A stretch of 64,000 bases of DNA from Palsa-504 sp963839095. GTDB lineage: Bacteria > Actinomycetota > Actinomycetes > Streptosporangiales > Streptosporangiaceae. Below, one piece after another: positions 26,097-36,383 of the stretch. How positions within the stretch are numbered: the stretch's first letter is position 1; the number at the start of each line of letters is the position of its first letter. The translations under genes and the position numbers were made by a program. The stretch spans positions 1 through 64,000 of the forward strand of contig CAWIUF010000069.1 of the NCBI GenBank assembly GCA_963839095.1, in the 5' to 3' direction. The notes under the pieces are model-generated. The model was not told the DNA's origin, made no database searches, and worked only from the letters and a program-made list of their open reading frames with translations.

Positions 26097-27690
26097 ATGG
26101 CTGGGCTCGCTAGGTTCCTCGGCTCGGTACTGGCGGCCGACGCCAGCCTTACGGTGTAGGAGATCGCCGACGCCTTCTGGCACGCCGATCACATGGAGCG
26201 TTTCCAGCCGGTAACAGCAGCAGCAGTGGACGGCTCGCTGGTGTCAGCGCGGGCCGGCCAGCGGACATCACCGGAATGCGGGACCGGGCCGGATAGCGCA
26301 CCGGCGCCGGAAACCGCGGAAGGCCGCGCGAGGGCGGCGCCTGCCGATGAGGACGGTCCCGCCGGACCCGCCGCGCCGGGCGAGCTCGTCCCGGTCTTCC
26401 ACCCCGACCTGGAACGAACGGGTGGCCCGATGACGATGGGTCATGCCACCGTGTCGCTGGCGGTGTCGGCGCCGCGTGAGCTGCGCCGACCGCTCAACCT
26501 GCAGCGCGGGCTGCGGCCGCTGATGCGAACCGTCCGCAGCGGGCCAGCGACGGTACTCGACGAGGAGGCAACGGCCGAGGTTGAGCGCGCGGGCCGGGAC
26601 CCTCATGCCAGGCGCTGGTGCAGGCCGGCGAAGCGATGGCTCGACCTGGCGCTGGTATTCGACACCAGCCCATCTATGGCGCTGTGGGGCAACCTGGTCA
26701 AAGAGCTGCGGGTAGCCCTGGACCAGCTGGGTGCGTTCCGGACGGTCCGGACCTGGCGCTTGGAGTTCGACCGCGGGAAGCCGCTGATTAGGACCGAGGC
26801 CGCGTGGAGCACTGCCCGTGGACGCAGGGAGCTGATCGACCCGACCGGGCGGCAGGCCATCCTTCTCGTCACGGACTGCGTGGCGCCGCCTTGGTGGCCT
26901 AAGTCCGGGGCCGCCGGGGAGATGGCGATGGGCAAGACCGTCGAGGCCTGGGCCAGGAAAGGGCCGCTGGCGATCCTCCAGCCGCTGCCTCGGCGGATGT
27001 GGGAGCAATCCGCCATGCCAGGCCACGTCGTGCGACTACGCTCCCAGTTTCCCGGGGCGCCCAATAGCAGTTTGCTGATTGATCGCGCCGCCGGGCTGTG
27101 GACCGGCCAGCCCGGCCAGGACTGGGGCAGGGCTCGACGAGACGTGCCCATCCCGCTTCTGGAGATCGACCAGCGGTGGCTGGCTTCGTGGTCGCGCCTT
27201 GTCTCCGGGACCAACCCCGAGCGTGTCGCCGTGGCGTTCACTGGCGCGCCCAGGTCTGACCACGATCCGGGTAAGACGACAAAACCGAGCCCCCTGCTTG
27301 GCCCGGAAGAGCAGGCGAAATGGCTGGTCAGCGAGTTCATGTCCAGCGCATCGCCGGAGGCCTTGCGGCTGGCCGGGCTGCTGGCCGCCGCGCCGCTCAC
27401 CTTGCCGCTCATGCGGTTCATCCAGCGCGCCATGTGCGATGACAACCGTCCGCTCTCCTCGCCGAGGTGCTCTGAGCGGGCTGCTACGGGACGTGACGCC
27501 CCGTCGGCGAGACTACGTCTTTCGCCTTCATCCGCATGTACGGGACGTCTTGCTCGGCACCATCCGCAGGTCAGAGGCGATCCGGGTCCGGGAGCTCGTC
27601 TCCCGGGAACTCCTTAGCAGTCGCAGCGCGGGCCGGGGCGGGTGTTTCGCCAGGATTCGGCCGTGCCAGGCACGACGGGAACTGCGCTGA
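26097..27690 (+). pseudogene. SAV_2336-type protein with vWA-like domain; in-frame TAG and C-terminal frameshift
   Basis: ATG 26097 sits behind GGGGGGCGG, the same leader as the Trypco1 gene. The N-terminus reads MAGLARFLGSVLAADASLTV, then TAG at 26157-26159, then EIADAFWHADHM in the same frame, so codon 21 (likely CAG before) is a stop; an ATG at 26193 is the next start. A disordered acidic/Pro region (residues 60-120) precedes the vWA-like part: KRWLDLALVFDTSPSMALWG, FDRGKP, and ILLVTDCVAPPW. The end, in another frame from about 27460, reads GLLRDVTPRRRDYVFRLHPH and VRDVLLGTIRRSEAIRV, as in the SAV_2336 family. About 530 residues if restored. It is the vWA member of module A. Confidence 0.75.
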
Positions 27691-28901
27691 CGACGACCCA
27701 TGAGATCTACGGCTCGATCGACGCGCAGGTCCTGCGCCACATCGGCGGCCGCTACGCGCAAGTGGTGATGGACACAGACCGGGACATGCCGTCGGTTCCC
27801 GCTCCCGCCGGGCCGGACGCGGGGGAACCGCACCTGCCCCCGGAGCGGGAAGAGGTGCCAGCGGGTGCAGCGCCGGACTCCGACGAAACGGCGGCCCAGG
27901 AGGCACCGTCCTCCCAGGATGCGGCCGGACGGCGGGAGGTACCCGCGCCAGCAGCCGCCCCTGCCGACGGGCAGGGGCTGGTAATGCTGGGCGGGCCAGG
28001 CAGTGGCAAGTCGACCTATCTCGCCGCGCTCAGCATGGCGCTGATGCAAGGTCCTGGCTGGCGCCTGATCCCGAAGGACGATCCGAGCACCGACATGCTG
28101 ACCAGGGGTGTCATGGACCTCATCAGGCGTCAGGTATTCCCGCGTGCCACGGCCGGAATCGCCAGCTATCAGTGGAAGCTCGGCGGAGAAGTCGAGCACG
28201 TCACGCCGGTCGGCTGGCGACGGCGGCTTGTTCGCCGCGTGGAGGCCGTGAGCGTAGACCTCAAGGTCACGGACGCGACCGGAGAGATCTTCGCCGGGCA
28301 TCGGCCGCACGACCAGGCGAACCTGATTGAGGAACTGGTCCGCAGCGCGGGCATCATCTTCCGGTTCGACCCTACACGCGAGTTCGAGATCGGTGACACG
28401 TTCGATTACGTGTTGCAGGTCGTGACGATGCTGCAGCGGCGCGCGCTGGGCGAACGCGCGTCGGCCTGCGAGCGGCTGCCGCACTACGTGGCGGCGTGTG
28501 TGTCGAAGTTCGACGAAGATCGCATATTCCGGTCGGCTAGGCGACTGCAACTTGTCAGCCACGATCCCGAGGACCCGCACGGATTCCCGCGGGTTGCCGA
28601 CCCCGACGCCCGGGAGTTCCTGCGGCGGCTATCCGCGCTGGCGCCCAGCGGAACGGCCGAGCTCACCGATGAGAAGCTGAGGGACAGCTTCTACCCGGAG
28701 CGGATCAGGTACTTCGTCACCTCCGCGATCGGGTTCTACCTTGACCGGCGGACCAGGAGTTTGAACAGCGCGGACCGGAGCAACGACGTACCGGATGAAC
28801 ACAGGCCAGGGGTTTACCGGATCAGGAACACCGTCTACCCCATCAACGTGGCTGAGCCGCTGGTCTGGCTCGGCAGGCAGCTGGCCAAGCCAACCGGTTA
28901 A
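27663..28901 (+). CDS. GTPase A of the conflict island (DO-GTPase-like)
   Basis: Starts at GTG 27663 (PGTTGTALTTTHEIYGSIDA), or GTG 27642, overlapping the end of the vWA gene. After a disordered Pro/Asp-rich stretch (residues 45-110) comes a P-loop domain: G1 MLGGPGSGKSTYLAALSMAL, G3 KVTDATGEIF, G4 CVSKFDED (S/TKxD instead of NKxD), G5 VTSAIGFYLDRR, and the end YPINVAEPLVWLGRQL. This is the layout of the GTPases that co-occur with vWA and GTPase-associated proteins in actinobacteria. Intact. It is homologous along its length to GTPase B (33413-34402). It presumably acts as an NTP-dependent switch for the module. Confidence 0.75.
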   Translation: MPGTTGTALTTTHEIYGSIDAQVLRHIGGRYAQVVMDTDRDMPSVPAPAGPDAGEPHLPPEREEVPAGAAPDSDETAAQEAPSSQDAAGRREVPAPAAAPADGQGLVMLGGPGSGKSTYLAALSMALMQGPGWRLIPKDDPSTDMLTRGVMDLIRRQVFPRATAGIASYQWKLGGEVEHVTPVGWRRRLVRRVEAVSVDLKVTDATGEIFAGHRPHDQANLIEELVRSAGIIFRFDPTREFEIGDTFDYVLQVVTMLQRRALGERASACERLPHYVAACVSKFDEDRIFRSARRLQLVSHDPEDPHGFPRVADPDAREFLRRLSALAPSGTAELTDEKLRDSFYPERIRYFVTSAIGFYLDRRTRSLNSADRSNDVPDEHRPGVYRIRNTVYPINVAEPLVWLGRQLAKPTG

Positions 28902-28917
28902 AGGCCGCCGGGACGCT

Positions 28918-30410
28918 CACAGGAAGCGCAGGACGATGACGCGGATCTGGGCTGAGCGCCTGCAGTAGCTGTGCGCGCAGGTTAACGCTCTGGGCCCGAA
29001 GGATCTTGGCCGCCGTGAGGGGTTTGACCTCGTTGAGTACGGCGCCCGCTCGTCGTACCGACATCGAGGCGACGAGCCGCCCGGCGAACTCGCCTGGCGT
29101 CTCCATCAGCTCCATCAGCACCTCGGCGACCGTCCGGACGTCCGCCTGGCTCAGGACGCGGACCGCTGCTGCCGTTGGGCAGCGCCGCGATGACCCCGGC
29201 ACTGGCGGCGAGGGCATGTGGTCGATGACCTTGCCGGACCGGGTCACGCTGAGCATCTGCAGGATGTTCGCCTCGCTGACCCGGGACGCGGCGATCCCGG
29301 TGACGAGTTCGGCGGCCACTTCCGGGTGAAGAGTTGTTCAGGATGTGCGCAGCCTCGTCATCGGGCTTGGCCAGCAGCCTGCGCCACCCCCGAGTCACCG
29401 CCGGACGGGTTGACGTCCCGCACGGCGTCCGCGATCCCGTGCCTGGCACGTTCCGCGAACTCGAGCCGAGGCATGGTTTCGGTGAAGGCCATGGCGTCCG
29501 TGCTGAACATGACCTTGCTAGATTCCGGAAAGGCTGTCGGCCTTCGGTCCGTTCCGGGCGGTCGTCTGGGTCTTGGCCGCCGACTCATCGTCTCGAGCAC
29601 CCGGTAAACCGGTTCAGGCTCGGGCGCCAGGCCGAATCCTTGGCCAGCAGCCGCAGGACCAGCGAGGCCAGGGGGCCCCGGCGGGCTGGCGGCGGCGCGT
29701 CCTCGTAGAGGATCGCTGACCGGAGGTCCAGCGTGGGCTGCCCGCTGGCCCTCGCGAACGGCGTGTGGCCCTCCATCGCGTAGTACAAGGTCACGCCCAG
29801 AGACCACAGGTCGAGGCAGGCGTAGCCGGATGGCCGTGTATTCGTCCCGCTCCAGGCACCCGGCGCGCCCATCACACGGCCGCGCCCGGTTATCGATATA
29901 TCTTTTGGTGGCGGCGGCCACGTCTTCGGCGATCTTGGCGATGCCGAAATCCACCAGGAATATGGCCCCTTCCTGGTCCACCAGGATATTCCTGGGTTTG
30001 ACGTCGCGATGCAGGACCCGGGCGGCGTGCACGGCCTGCAGTCCATCCAGGACCGATAGGCCGATGGCGGCGATTTCGCGCTCGGTAAGCGGGTCCGCGG
30101 CCACGATGTCGGCCAGCGACCGGCCGCAGATGTACTCCATGACGATCGACGTATCCCGGTCGACGACGAAGAAGTCGTGGACGCGGACGATGCACCGGTG
30201 CTTCACCCGGGCCAGAGCCCGGGCCTCGATGAGCGCCCGCGCCCTGCTCTCGTCCAGGTCGGCGCCCTCTCCGGGGGGAACGAGTTTCTTCAGCGCGACC
30301 CGCCGCTCCAGGAGCGTGTCCTCCGAGAGCCATACGCTTCCCTGGCCACCCGAGCCGATCTGTGAGAGCACTCGGTAACGGTCGTGGAGCAGCCGTCCCT
30401 CAGGGTTCAT
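28918..30410 (-). pseudogene. Ser/Thr protein kinase with MgtE-N-like helical C-terminus, frameshifted
   Basis: ATG 30410 overlaps the DUF4407 stop (ATGAACCCTGA), so the two are coupled. The kinase has the Gly loop IGSGGQGSVW, Lys in RRVALKKLV, the catalytic loop LHRDVKPRNIL and VDFGIAK. After residue 170 another frame carries CLDLWSLGVTLYYAMEGHTP and LRLLAKDSAWRP. The C-terminal 250 residues, spread over several frames, are amphipathic helices: RLLAKPDDEAAHILNNSSP, VAAELVTGIAASRVSEANIL, MSVRRAGAVLNEVKPLTAAK. This repeats the pattern of the MgtE N-terminal superhelix. The likely stop is about 28918 (QIRVIVLRFL). The kinase may phosphorylate GTPase- or vWA-module members; the target is unknown. 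Confidence 0.7.
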
Positions 30411-31899
30411 CGTTCCAGTTCAGGGGTATGCCGCTGCCGCTTCCGTTGCCGTCGGAGCTGGCCGAGACTCGGTCGTCGGGCATGCGCTGCAGGTCGAAAT
30501 GGGCCGCCGCGGGCTGCTCGTCAGCATCGCGCGGCCCGGGACCGGCACTGGGCCGCGGTCCACGGAACGCTAACTCATCGGATCTGGCTCGGCGAAGGCC
30601 GGGTCGGGCATGACCTCGGTCCGCTCCTTGGTCCGTAATCGGCCCGTTCCGCCCAGATTTGCCGTACGTCGTCGTCCGTACTCGAGCTGCGCCGCCCGCC
30701 GCCGGCGGGTCGGCGGCGGGAGAATTCGTCCCGTGGGTCCGCACGGACCGCTTCGCTTCGGCAAGTTCCCTTTCCCGGATGGCCTGGAGGATCTCTCGTA
30801 GTTCCCCGGCTGCTGCAAGAGCTTCACCGTGACCGGCAGGCACTCGATCACCAGGAACAGGAGGAACAGCAGGAACCGGGCCACGGTGATCGTGAAGCTC
30901 TCGCCGGAGAGCTGGCTCGAGCGCCTGGAGCCGGATCAGCAGGCGGTTCTCTTTCTGGTTGGTCACGTTAAAACTGGCCTGGTAGCGCGCCTTGCCGGGC
31001 GACCGCGATCTTCAGCTGCTGCTGGGCGGCGGGCAGCGCGTTCCAGCCTGCGTGAGCCGGTCTGCTGGGACGCGGTGCTGTTCGCGGATAGCGTACTCTC
31101 GCGTTGCTGGATCTGGCCGTTGATCTGGGCGAGCCGGGATTTGGCATCGTCCCAATTGGAGTGCGCGGCCTTGTAGTAAGCGTGCGTGGTCTGGCGGGCA
31201 GCCCGGGCCGCCGTAGAGCTGGCACTGCCATTGCTTGTAGTAAGTCTGCTCTTGACTTGACAGTCTTCGCCTGCGTCTCGAGCGACTTTACCTGCGGGTC
31301 ATTCGCGGGTCTTCATCGTCGCGATGCCGCCGGAGTCGATCACCTTCTCCAGGTTCGCAACGTTGTTACGCCAGGAGGTGACCTGCGCGCCGACTTGGTT
31401 GCTTTGTTCGGGATTGCAGGAACTGGCTGGCCGAATTGGCCTTCATGACGCTGATCTGCGCGTTGATTTCAGACTGGAATATCCGCAGCACCGAGCGGTG
31501 TGGAAATCAGGGTGCCGAGAAGGACGGCCAGGAGAAGGCGGGGGACGGCCATGGAAAAGCGGCGCCTGCCCTCGAGCGGTAGCGATGTAATTCAGCTACG
31601 GTTCATCCCCATGATCACCAGGCCCTCAGAGCAGCGCGAGGGGGTCGCGATGACCGGGTTCACGCCGAGCGCGCTAATAGAGCGCGAGCCACATGGAAAT
31701 CGTGGCCATGCCGCTGGTGATAGATCGCCCAGCCGAGGCTCTCGAACTTGATCCGCTCGCTCTCGCACTGGGCGATGACGTTAGCTCGTGTACCTGAAAC
31801 GATGAGCAGCCATTGTCGTTTCACCCTGCGCTCCACTTGCACCCTCCCAAGCCGCCGAGCTGTCCCTCGAAGGATACTGCCGAGCGACAAGTGCTCCAT
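30400..31899 (-). pseudogene. DUF4407 membrane protein, frameshifted
   Basis: From ATG 31899 the N-terminus has RQWLLIVSGTRANVIAQCES, ERIKFESLGWAI, then in another frame LGVNPVIATPSRCSEGLVIM, then RRRFSMAVPRLLLAVLLGTL followed by ISTPLVLRIFQSEINAQISV. A long coiled-coil-like periplasmic or cytoplasmic region follows in pieces, and near 30880 the last TM segment MARFLLFLLFLVIECLPVTV and KLLQQPGNYE. This is the DUF4407 pattern: two N-terminal TMs, a helical middle and a C-terminal TM. The stop overlaps the kinase start. Probably a membrane partner or substrate of the kinase. At least five frame changes are needed. Confidence 0.65.
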
Positions 31900-32027
31900 A
31901 TAAGGGGCGTTGCGACTAAGCTAATAAACCTGAGGGACCTTCGGCGCAAGCTCGGCTTATGGGTGGCCGGCGGAGCAGCACGCAGGCGCCCTTCGGGTTG
32001 CGGGCATCGAGCTTATAGGGGAGGGGA
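31900..32027. promoter_or_regulatory. divergent region between DUF4407 and module B
   Basis: This 128-base gap separates the minus-strand DUF4407-kinase pair from the plus-strand module B and must hold both promoters. AT-rich sequence (GACTAAGCTAATAAACC at about 31914-31930) and the leader GGGGAGGGGAC before GTG 32028 are visible. No confident -10/-35 pair was assigned. Confidence 0.35.
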
Positions 32028-33413
32028 CGTGCCTGTTGATGACTTGGTGCGGCGCGCTCTCGACAGGGAATCGGCAGGCTCCAAGCCAGGGAGTTGTTTC
32101 ACGTAGTTGAATTTGGCGTAGAAGGAGTGATTTTCTGGGAGATTGGTCGTGATAGCAACGGCACGCCGCGCGCCGAGCACTGGCCGCCTCGCGCCATCGG
32201 TTCAGAGCAACCGGGCGAGGTCTACCGCCTGCCCGTGGTCCGGCGATTGGCTGACGGCGGCGGTGGTCTTCGTGCGCAGCGCGCCCGATGTGATTAGCCG
32301 CGAGGTATTTGCTCTATTTCGCGAGCTTGTTCCTAATATGGAGGTCATTGACTGCATAGCCGCATTCGAGGATGTGCTGCGGGCATCGATCAAAGAATCG
32401 CCGCTCATCAGTGACTACGAGCTTGTGCTCCTCAAGAAGTCGAAAAGCGGGCGACTCGATCTGGAGCCGGTCCGGTTGTTCACGCAGGGGCAACGGCAGC
32501 CCGACCGGAGCCGGACCCTCAGGGTGAAGCGCGCGCAGCGACGAGCGGGGCATAGCCTTCGCGATCGTAACCAAGGAGCGCGCGCGGGACTTCCACCTCA
32601 TGTCCATACAGTCGGCGAACCTCGGCCCAGGCGAGTATGAGCTGACGGCGCCGCTCGTCCGGCCGGGGCGGATCAGGTTCCATGGCCTTCCCGCATCGGT
32701 CAGAGCGCCATGATCACCGGACCTGGGGTGAGCTCCTCAATTCGGTTCCGCCGAGACCGCCTGCCTCGCAGTCGTTGACCTTCTCTGCCTCGTCGAGGTG
32801 AGCGGGACCAGCCAGCAGATCGAAAGGCGGGCGACCGGGTCCGGGAGGTGATCAGGGCGGCCGGAGCGTCGAGGAGGCCGACGGCGTCGCTGTTTCCGAC
32901 GGAGCGCACAGCTTCGAGCGCAAGGTCCCGGAAGATCCGGTCAGGGGAATGGTGTGGGCTGCTCCCGGCGCCGAGGTACTTGAGGCCCTGGATCAGCTGA
33001 GCAGCACCAGCCCGTCGCCGACGACTACCGGTACGCGGCCCAGCTCGAATGCGCGCTCGCGGAGGTCGCGGGGCGCGCCAACCCGGAAGACGGCAGGCTG
33101 GTCATCCTGACCGCTGGTTCCCGGCGGCCCTTCCCGTCGCGCGCCGATCCACGGCTGGACATCTTGCCGTGTCCGCGTCGCCACGACTGGCGCAAGTACC
33201 TGGAGGTGCTGGCGGGCAGGGATCCCAGGCTGGTCCTGGGTGCTATTTACGATCGAGATACGCAAGACGTCGCCATCTGGCGTGAACTCGGGAGGACCGT
33301 TATCTCGTCATCAGAACGTGGTCGACGCGTGGCGCATGGCCGCCGATCTAGGTATCGGCGCCGCACCGGTTTACGTGCCATTCCCGCTGGCCTGGCCGGT
33401 CGGGGGCTGGTGA
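32028..33413 (+). pseudogene. vWA-like protein of module B, frameshifted
   Basis: Pieces in three frames make one coherent protein. Start MPVDDLVRRALDRES (GTG 32028), then VEFGVEGVIFWEIGRDSNGT, FALFRELVPNMEVIDCIAAF, EDVLRASIKESPLISDYELV, a beta-rich stretch GIAFAIVTKERARDFHLMSI with LTAPLVRPGRIRFHGLP, and a vWA-like C-terminal half: LVCLVEVSGTSQQIERRATR, GRLVILTAGSRRPFPSRADP, YDRDTQDVAIWRELGR. The end is VYVPFPLAWPVGGW with TGA overlapping the GTPase ATG. The MIDAS-like first strand (VEVSGTSQQ) deviates from DxSxS. Position directly before GTPase B mirrors the vWA gene before GTPase A. Confidence 0.5.
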
Positions 33414-34402
33414 TGGCGTCCGGCCGGGAACGCAGGCCCAGCGAGCCATTCCAGCACAGCATCGCCATGTGGGGGCCGCCGGGCAGTGGCAAGACCACGT
33501 TTCTCGCTGCCCTCAGCGTGGCGCTGAATCGCAACGGCGGGCAGGGCTGGAGGATCCAGGGCTGGGACGAGCCCTCGGAAAAGCAGCTCATCCGCATGAA
33601 TCATCAGCTCGTCTCGGGGCGTACGTTCCCGAGAGGAACGCTAGGCGTCGAGGAGTTCAGCTGGGTGCTCAGCGGCCCCCCTCGTCATGTGCGCCCGAAG
33701 CTCTTCAGGAAGGCACCGGAGGAGAACGTCAGGGTCCGCCTTGACCTGGTTGATGCCCAGGGTGAGATCGCTGGTCCGGATACGAAGGTTGCGCACCGGG
33801 ACGAGCTGATCGATGGGCTGACGCGCAGCCGGGGAATCGTCTACATCTTCGATCCCATGCGGGAATCCGACGACGGCGACGCATTCGACCATACCTTCGG
33901 CATGCTCGTCCAGCTTGCCCGGCGTATGGACGAGGAGGGCGGCTGGCGCGGCACCCGCCTGCCGCATCACGTGGCTGTCTGCATCACGAAGTTCGACGCG
34001 CCTCCGGTCCGCCTGACCGCCGAGCGGATGGGGCTGGTCGTGCCGTCGGATGACAACCATGAATTTCCACGCGTGCCGGACTACGAGGCCCGTGAACTCT
34101 TCGAGCAACTCTGCACGGTTTCCGGGAGCGGGAACGCCGAGATGGTCATCAACTCGCTCGAGCAGTACTTCGATCCTAGGCGGATCCGGTATTTCGTGAC
34201 GTCCGCCATCGGCTTCTACCTTGGCGGCGCGGGCCGGTTCGACGGAGATGATCCCAACAACCTGCTTCTCATGGAGGAATACGATCCCCGGCTGGGCGCG
34301 AAGCGGACGCGGATACGCGGTCCGGTGCATCCCATCAACGTGGTGGAGCTAATTTTCTGGCTCATCGATCAGATGATCGGCAACGGAAACGGCTCGTCGT
34401 GA
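33413..34402 (+). CDS. GTPase B of the conflict island (DO-GTPase-like)
   Basis: Starts at ATG 33413 (TGATG overlap with the upstream stop) and is intact: 329 residues. G1 is MWGPPGSGKTTFLAALSVAL, G3 LVDAQGEIAGPD, G4 CITKFDAP, G5 VTSAIGFYLGGA, and the end HPINVVELIFWLIDQMI. It lacks the disordered N-terminal extension of GTPase A but aligns with it through all motifs, so the two are paralogues. The last bases overlap the GTG of the next gene (GTGA), implying coupled translation. It is likely a nucleotide-controlled switch for the two large proteins downstream. Confidence 0.8.
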   Translation: MASGRERRPSEPFQHSIAMWGPPGSGKTTFLAALSVALNRNGGQGWRIQGWDEPSEKQLIRMNHQLVSGRTFPRGTLGVEEFSWVLSGPPRHVRPKLFRKAPEENVRVRLDLVDAQGEIAGPDTKVAHRDELIDGLTRSRGIVYIFDPMRESDDGDAFDHTFGMLVQLARRMDEEGGWRGTRLPHHVAVCITKFDAPPVRLTAERMGLVVPSDDNHEFPRVPDYEARELFEQLCTVSGSGNAEMVINSLEQYFDPRRIRYFVTSAIGFYLGGAGRFDGDDPNNLLLMEEYDPRLGAKRTRIRGPVHPINVVELIFWLIDQMIGNGNGSS

Positions 34403-36383
34403 CGGCGAGCGGCGAGAAGGTCACGGTCCCGGTCGAATGGGCGTGGCAGGGCAAGGCGCCCGATGACCGGGGATACCGGCTGCTCGCCTACAGCACGGGA
34501 AACATAAGCTCGAGGAATTTCGAGGAGATACTCGGCCGTTTCGTGCCCGGCACGCTGGAAAAGCTGCCGCAGATCACCGTCAGCTATGTGCCGGGGCCGG
34601 ATAGCCTCGGATACCTACATGGCCTTCCACGAAGAGGCCGCGGGGAGTCTCGACCGGCTGGGCCGGGACGTGACGTTACGCGGTTCTTCTGCGTGCCCTA
34701 CCGGCAACTGGCGGCCGGCGCGGTGTCGTACCGGGCCATGTGCCAGGCGTTTGAGCGCATCCGGTTGCCGGAGGCCCCCGAGGCGCCGTTCCCCGTGGAT
34801 CTGTCCTGCCCGCCAGCCACCGTTCCGGGTGATGTGACGCGGGCACTGCCGGTGATCGAGTTGCTGCTGACCGGTAACCCGGTGTGCATCGTGGAGGCGG
34901 AAGCCACCAGCATGACCGAGCGGCTGGCGTACATCGATACGGTCATGTCGTTGCTGCCGTACGGGATGCGAGCCAAGATGGCCGCGGCGACGTGGACGAG
35001 CAGTACCTACCGGGGGCATAGGTACCGGCTTTTCTTCAGCGACGCGCCGCGCCGTGCCGCCGCGTCCGATCACGATGACCATCTGGTCCGGTGGCGACCG
35101 GACCAGCTGGTCATCGAGCGCGCGGTGACGACGCGGTTCCCGGCAGAATTTGGCGAAGAGTACCGGGAGTGGCTGCAGCACGTGCTGGAGGTGCCGTCGG
35201 TAACCACGGAACTCGCCCGGGAGACGGTGGCACGAGCTTTCCGGGCCGATGACATCGCGACGATCCTGGACGAGATTCTCGAAAAGCGGAAGCGCTTCTG
35301 GAACCGCCCCCAGAAGAGACGAGGGACCGGGACCAAGGAAATCGCGATCAGGGAGCCCGGGACAAGGAATGACCAGACCCTGGTCGTCGCAGGTAGACGG
35401 GAGCCGCCGCCGGCCAAGCACGCTCTCCAGGACCCGATCGAGCACGTGCTCGATAAAATCGCGAGAAACCTTAACGATCCCGCTCGGGGTACGCAGGATA
35501 TTCTCCCAGATCAGCAGAAATTGCAGAGGCGCTCGGCCGTGCGCGGCCGGGCGATGACTCCCGTAAGCGGTACCGGATGCTCATCGCCCGCAGCTTGCTG
35601 CTGCGAGACGGCCTGCCGATAGCCCGGGATAGGAAGGTGGGCTTTTATAAGGTGCTCCTGCGAGTGGCCTTCGGGGAAACGATCAGCTATCTTGATTACT
35701 GCGAAATCGAGAAAATGCTGCACGACAGAGTGCCGGAAAAACTGCTGCTCCAGGCGATTGAGGAGTCACTCAGCGCGGAGCTCCAAGTGGATAAGAAAGC
35801 GCTCTTCATCGTACGGTGCAATCTTAACAAGGGAAAGCATCAGAAACCCAGGTTCTCGCCGCTGACTCTCCTTGGGATGGCAGCCCACCCGCAACTCCGC
35901 GACGATCATGCCGAGGTCATCTGGGACGCGGCCATCGACGCGGTGAAGAGTGCGCGATCCGCTGAGGTCAAGCACGACATCCTGCTGCTGCTGTATAAGC
36001 GAGGTTTCCTGGCTCTTGATCTGCAGCAGCGCGCCCCGGCGGATCTCAATTTCCAGGTGAATGCGCTGACGACCCTACTGAGTGCCGTGTACAAAGGCCG
36101 GATGGACCGTGACGACCTGCTGACTATACTCTCCGGGGTCAGAGGGAATTATCCGACGGTGGCGCTGCTTCTGGCGGTCTCCGAATTTATCGCGGATGAA
36201 GACACCGGTGCCATGATCTTCAGCTTCATGTGTGCCCTCGGCGAGTCACAGGGGGTGCCCTCGAGCGCGCGCGTCCGTCTCGCCCGTCTTGGATATTCAC
36301 GCGACTTGGGTGACGTTCGTGAGGAGGTCGATGACATTACCTCCGAGGGAGGCGCGACGCAGCCTGTCAGAACTCGTCCATGA
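34399..36383 (+). CDS. uncharacterised GTPase-associated protein, paralogue 1 (frameshifted)
   Basis: GTG 34399 overlaps the GTPase stop. The N-terminal 240 residues form an alpha/beta domain: DDRGYRLLAYSTGNISSRNF, LPQITVSYVPGPD, TRFFCVPYRQLAAGAVSYRA, LLTGNPVCIVEAEATSMTER, and LLPYGMRAKMAAATWTSSTY. The C-terminal 300 residues (in a second frame from about 35520) are helical: LIARSLLLRDGLPIARDRKV, ALTTLLSAVYKGRMDRDDLL. Similar hypothetical proteins occur beside such GTPases in Streptomyces as far as I recall, but no activity is known. The architecture (alpha/beta plus helical C-terminus) is reminiscent of GTPase-associated protein 1 without being recognisably the same. Two compensating shifts near 34620-34680. 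It ends in ATGA overlap with paralogue 2. Confidence 0.6.

Noticed and set aside
34399..36383. Assigning the paralogue pair directly to GAP1
   Set aside because: The motifs seen do not match the GAP1 N-terminal pattern I know; only the general architecture is alike.
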